This document shows positions 61,191-64,000 of a DNA stretch of 64,000 nt, one piece after another. The notes beneath the pieces are model-generated. The model had not been told where the DNA came from, searched no databases, and saw nothing but the letters and a program-made list of their open reading frames with translations. A program made the translations under genes and the position numbers. The stretch spans positions 1 to 64,000 of the forward strand of contig OENT01000873.1 of the NCBI GenBank assembly GCA_900239685.1. Reading direction: 5' to 3'. Source of the stretch: Rotaria macrura (taxonomy: Eukaryota > Rotifera > Eurotatoria > Philodinida > Philodinidae). Position 1 is the first letter of the stretch. Each line of letters opens with the position of its first letter.

Positions 61191-61505
61191 CGATTCTTCT
61201 CTAGTTCTACTCAATTTCACGTGTGTCTTTTGTATTAACCAAAATATCATAAGAGATTTAATAAGAATCTTATAATCTGAGCATAACTGGCATGGAAGAT
61301 TGGTGACTATTCGATAATTCTCACAGGTAGAAGTACTTACAAATCTGATCAGAAATCCAATGCACTATTAGTCATTGGTTCTCTCTTTTCTTGAAAAAAT
61401 ATTCCCTGTATTAGGGTTTATATAATTCAGATTGTCAAATCTCTTGTGACATATTGGTTAATACAAAAGACATGTCAACAGTTGAGTTGAACTAGAGAGG
61501 AATCG
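61191..61505. repeat. Foldback element
   Basis: The left arm CGATTCTTCTCTAGTTC, then GTCTTTTGTATTAACCAA and AAGAGATTT, is the inverse of the right arm AAATCTCTTG, TTGGTTAATACAAAAGAC and GAACTAGAGAGGAATCG. Arms are about 80-100 bp, moderately diverged, with a centre near 61348. Non-coding, probably an old MITE. Confidence 0.75.
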
Positions 61506-64000
61506 GGCGGAAAACATCGAAATATTGTAATTTTCAGTGAGAACTAACTATATCGATTTCGTAACTTGTGGTGCTTCATGTTCGAATGATTACAAAAATT
61601 TCGAAGAATATTTCATAGTTACTGCTCATTCGTTCTATTTTGTTTTGTTGATTTTTCGTCTTCATTAGAAAATATTTCATCCAGTATCTTACTGAATTAG
61701 TTCTGAATATTAGCCACTATTTTCTATCAACTAAAACTTGGAATCTGATAAATAACAAGTAGCGAAAAATCACTTTCGTCGTCTATATTTGAAGATTTCT
61801 CAATTAGACTCGATCAACGAATATTATACGGGTGATTTCCATCCATGACTCGACTAGTTTTGTTCAATCAACGGAAAACATACCGATATAAAAAACAATT
61901 ATTGGAATCTTTCTGTTCGAAAACTTAATTAAATTAGAACAGGAATAAATTGTAGAGTAACACATTGAAAACTCTGTCAATATCAGTTTCATCGAACCTT
62001 TCCTAAGATCTTCATTAGCGTTTTTAGTCGAAAACATTGTTTGAAGTTTGACTCAAAACAACGGTTCTTCTCCAAAACGAAATGTTTGCATCATTATTCT
62101 AATATAAACATATTTACTAAATATTGCAAGGAAACGGCTCGAGCTTCATTGTAAACGTGTGAAAAACAATTTTCCAAAGCCTTAATTTTATGCTTCCTCT
62201 TCGTATAGAATTCATTTGTAGCACAAATTTGATAAATCACGGTTTTTTTGAGTTGACACAATATAGCTTCCGAAGAGTAAAATAATTGTTACCGAAAGCA
62301 GAACTATCCGATAAAACACGATGACATTTAACGAATGATCTGCTCAGCCAATGCCAGTGCATCATTTCTTGTCTCTGCATTCAATTTCGTTTTTCTGTCC
62401 TTACATCACTTATCTGTGCAGCGTACACATACAACAGCATACTAAATAGTTTTCTCTCTTATAACTAGTTGCTAGTTGTGTCTTAGTCATGCTTTCGTCA
62501 AGGTTGGATCTTATCTACAGAGTAGTAGTCTAGAATAACTATCGGACAAATCGGTAGTAAACTCTTAGCATTGATTTATAGCTCAATGAAATTAATGCAT
62601 ATTCTCATACGGTGCATAGAAATAGAACATTCGCATAGGTAGTTTTTCTGAAGAAGACCGTTCAGAACGAGAGAAACAATCTGCCACTTTACATCGTTCT
62701 GAAGTGAGGATGAGTATTTCTGAAAAGTTTTGATATGAATCGAAATAAGTGAATTATTCTTTATTTACATGCTTTTGATGACGAGACATCGAGACGATCT
62801 TATTAAACGGATCCGTTTTTTTAGATGATAAAACTTTTAATTAACTACAAAAGTAATTACTAAACACTAAAAAATTAATAGGCTTAGAAAAAATGTGTGC
62901 TCGTCGGACGCAGAAACAGAGGAGGACTACTTCAAATACAAACGTATCATTTCAAGAACAAGCTTGAAATTTTGAGCAATTCTCATGTCATTCAAACTAT
63001 CATTTCTATTCTCGATCGAATTTCTTCTAAATTTTCAAAATTCAATGAGGAATTAGTCTATTTCCTGTGTTACTTTATCATTCGAACTTGAGCATTAGAT
63101 CGTCTAACAACAGAAGATCAATTACTTCACCATTCTGTATTCATGTCCCGTCAGTGACATGCCAAATATCAGTAGTCGAGAATCGAAGTTAAAAGATATC
63201 TTAAAATGTGATTTTTAACAGGACAACATATTGAAAGAGGAAAAACAGTTGACAAAGCAAATGAAATTAGACAGATACCAATTTGTGTGAGAAATGTTAA
63301 AGAAAACCAGAAATGTCTTGACCCTATTTCTATCGAAAGAAGTGCTACAGCCTTTCATACATTCACATATTTTTTGCTCAGCGTCTAATCCTAAACATTT
63401 CCTGTGTATCTAAAATTTTTCTAATGACACTTAATTTTTTCGTATTTATTCCACATGGATTCATTTTTTATTCTATTATTTCTTCTCTATGGTAGGTAAG
63501 ACTATTCAAGTCTTCTTTCTATGGGAAAACTATGTTAATGCTCTTAAAAGCCATCTCTTTTAGTCGACATACTAATTTTAGGGTTTCTCTAATTCTATTA
63601 TGACATTACATTTTATTTCTATTTGTAGAATTGTTTCTATCTGCAACATAGTTCAATATTCAAATAACTACTTATGGAAACTTGTTTTGATGTTCCCGAA
63701 TAGAAAGAAAAACAATGACAAGAAGTAAACATCGCGAAAAATTTTGAATTCATTAACGACACAAACATGATGTGATTCATCATTAGAGGTTTTCTTTCAA
63801 GCCAGTCTAATCGTCAAATGTGTTTGATGAACCGTCTTCAATACCTTTCCAAATGGCAGACGTTTAAACTACAGTCAGATCTCACAGTGATACTAATTTC
63901 CTGCTTTTTCAAGATTTATCTCGCTAGGACCGCATTTACGTAATTTTGTTATACTCAACGTTTCCTAAAAAAATGATTGAATATTTCCTATAAAAAATAG
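61506..64000. other. Intergenic to window end, no gene recognised
   Basis: A 64-codon plus-strand frame at 62897-63091 (with IISILDRISSKFSKFNEE) could be an exon but has no recognisable family or splice partner. The rest is AT-rich without signals that I can support. Confidence 0.4.

Noticed and set aside
1..64000. tRNA, rRNA or other standard RNA genes
   Set aside because: I looked for tRNA-like T-loop and B-box words and rRNA blocks by eye and found none convincing; a covariance-model scan would be needed to exclude them.

Overview
The window is eukaryotic and most likely from a bdelloid rotifer. It is AT-rich. Genes are split by short GT-AG introns, many of about 50-90 bp. It carries animal orthologues (a nuclear receptor-binding protein, axonemal dynein light chain 1, acyl-protein thioesterases) beside families I associate with bdelloids: ADP-ribosyltransferase (ART) domains fused to kinesin-light-chain-type TPRs, leucine-rich repeats (LRRs) encoded one per exon, and TGTGGG-type telomere-like repeats. 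The genus cannot be fixed from this sequence.

Left part (1-31.5 kb) is accessory in character. It holds a Tc/mariner-like non-autonomous element with a nested MITE (3.6-5.4 kb), an intact ART-TPR gene (7.2-10.0 kb), a decayed Harbinger/IS5-like transposase (11.5-12.7 kb), a decayed unrecognised gene (12.7-13.6 kb, minus), an isolated F-box-like exon (14.6 kb), nested foldback elements (16.6-17.5 kb) and an array of LRR exons repeating every 141 bp (19.7-21.9 kb). Next come inverted TGTGGG/CCCACA tracts (22.1-22.35 kb), a second intact ART-TPR gene (23.4-25.4 kb, minus), further foldback elements and a third, decayed ART-TPR locus (30.4-31.5 kb).

Right part (32.3-64 kb) is ordinary. It holds NRBP (15 exons, minus, 32.3-40.3 kb), DNAL1 (8 exons, plus, 43.5-45.3 kb), a secreted three-finger-domain protein with His/Pro/Gln-rich repeats (49.2-50.5 kb), two tandem acyl-protein thioesterase genes with the same 12-exon structure (52.0-57.1 kb) and a single-exon secreted glycoprotein of unknown family (57.5-58.8 kb, minus). 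The last 5 kb hold no recognisable gene.

The most notable content is in the left part. Two intact and one broken ART-TPR genes, the exon-modular LRR array, telomere-like repeats in head-to-head order and many palindromic elements lie together. This resembles a dynamic, subtelomere-like region carrying candidate recognition and effector genes. The function of the ART-TPR and LRR genes is inferred only from their domains. All splice sites were placed by eye from reading frame, GT/AG signals and, where available, family similarity.
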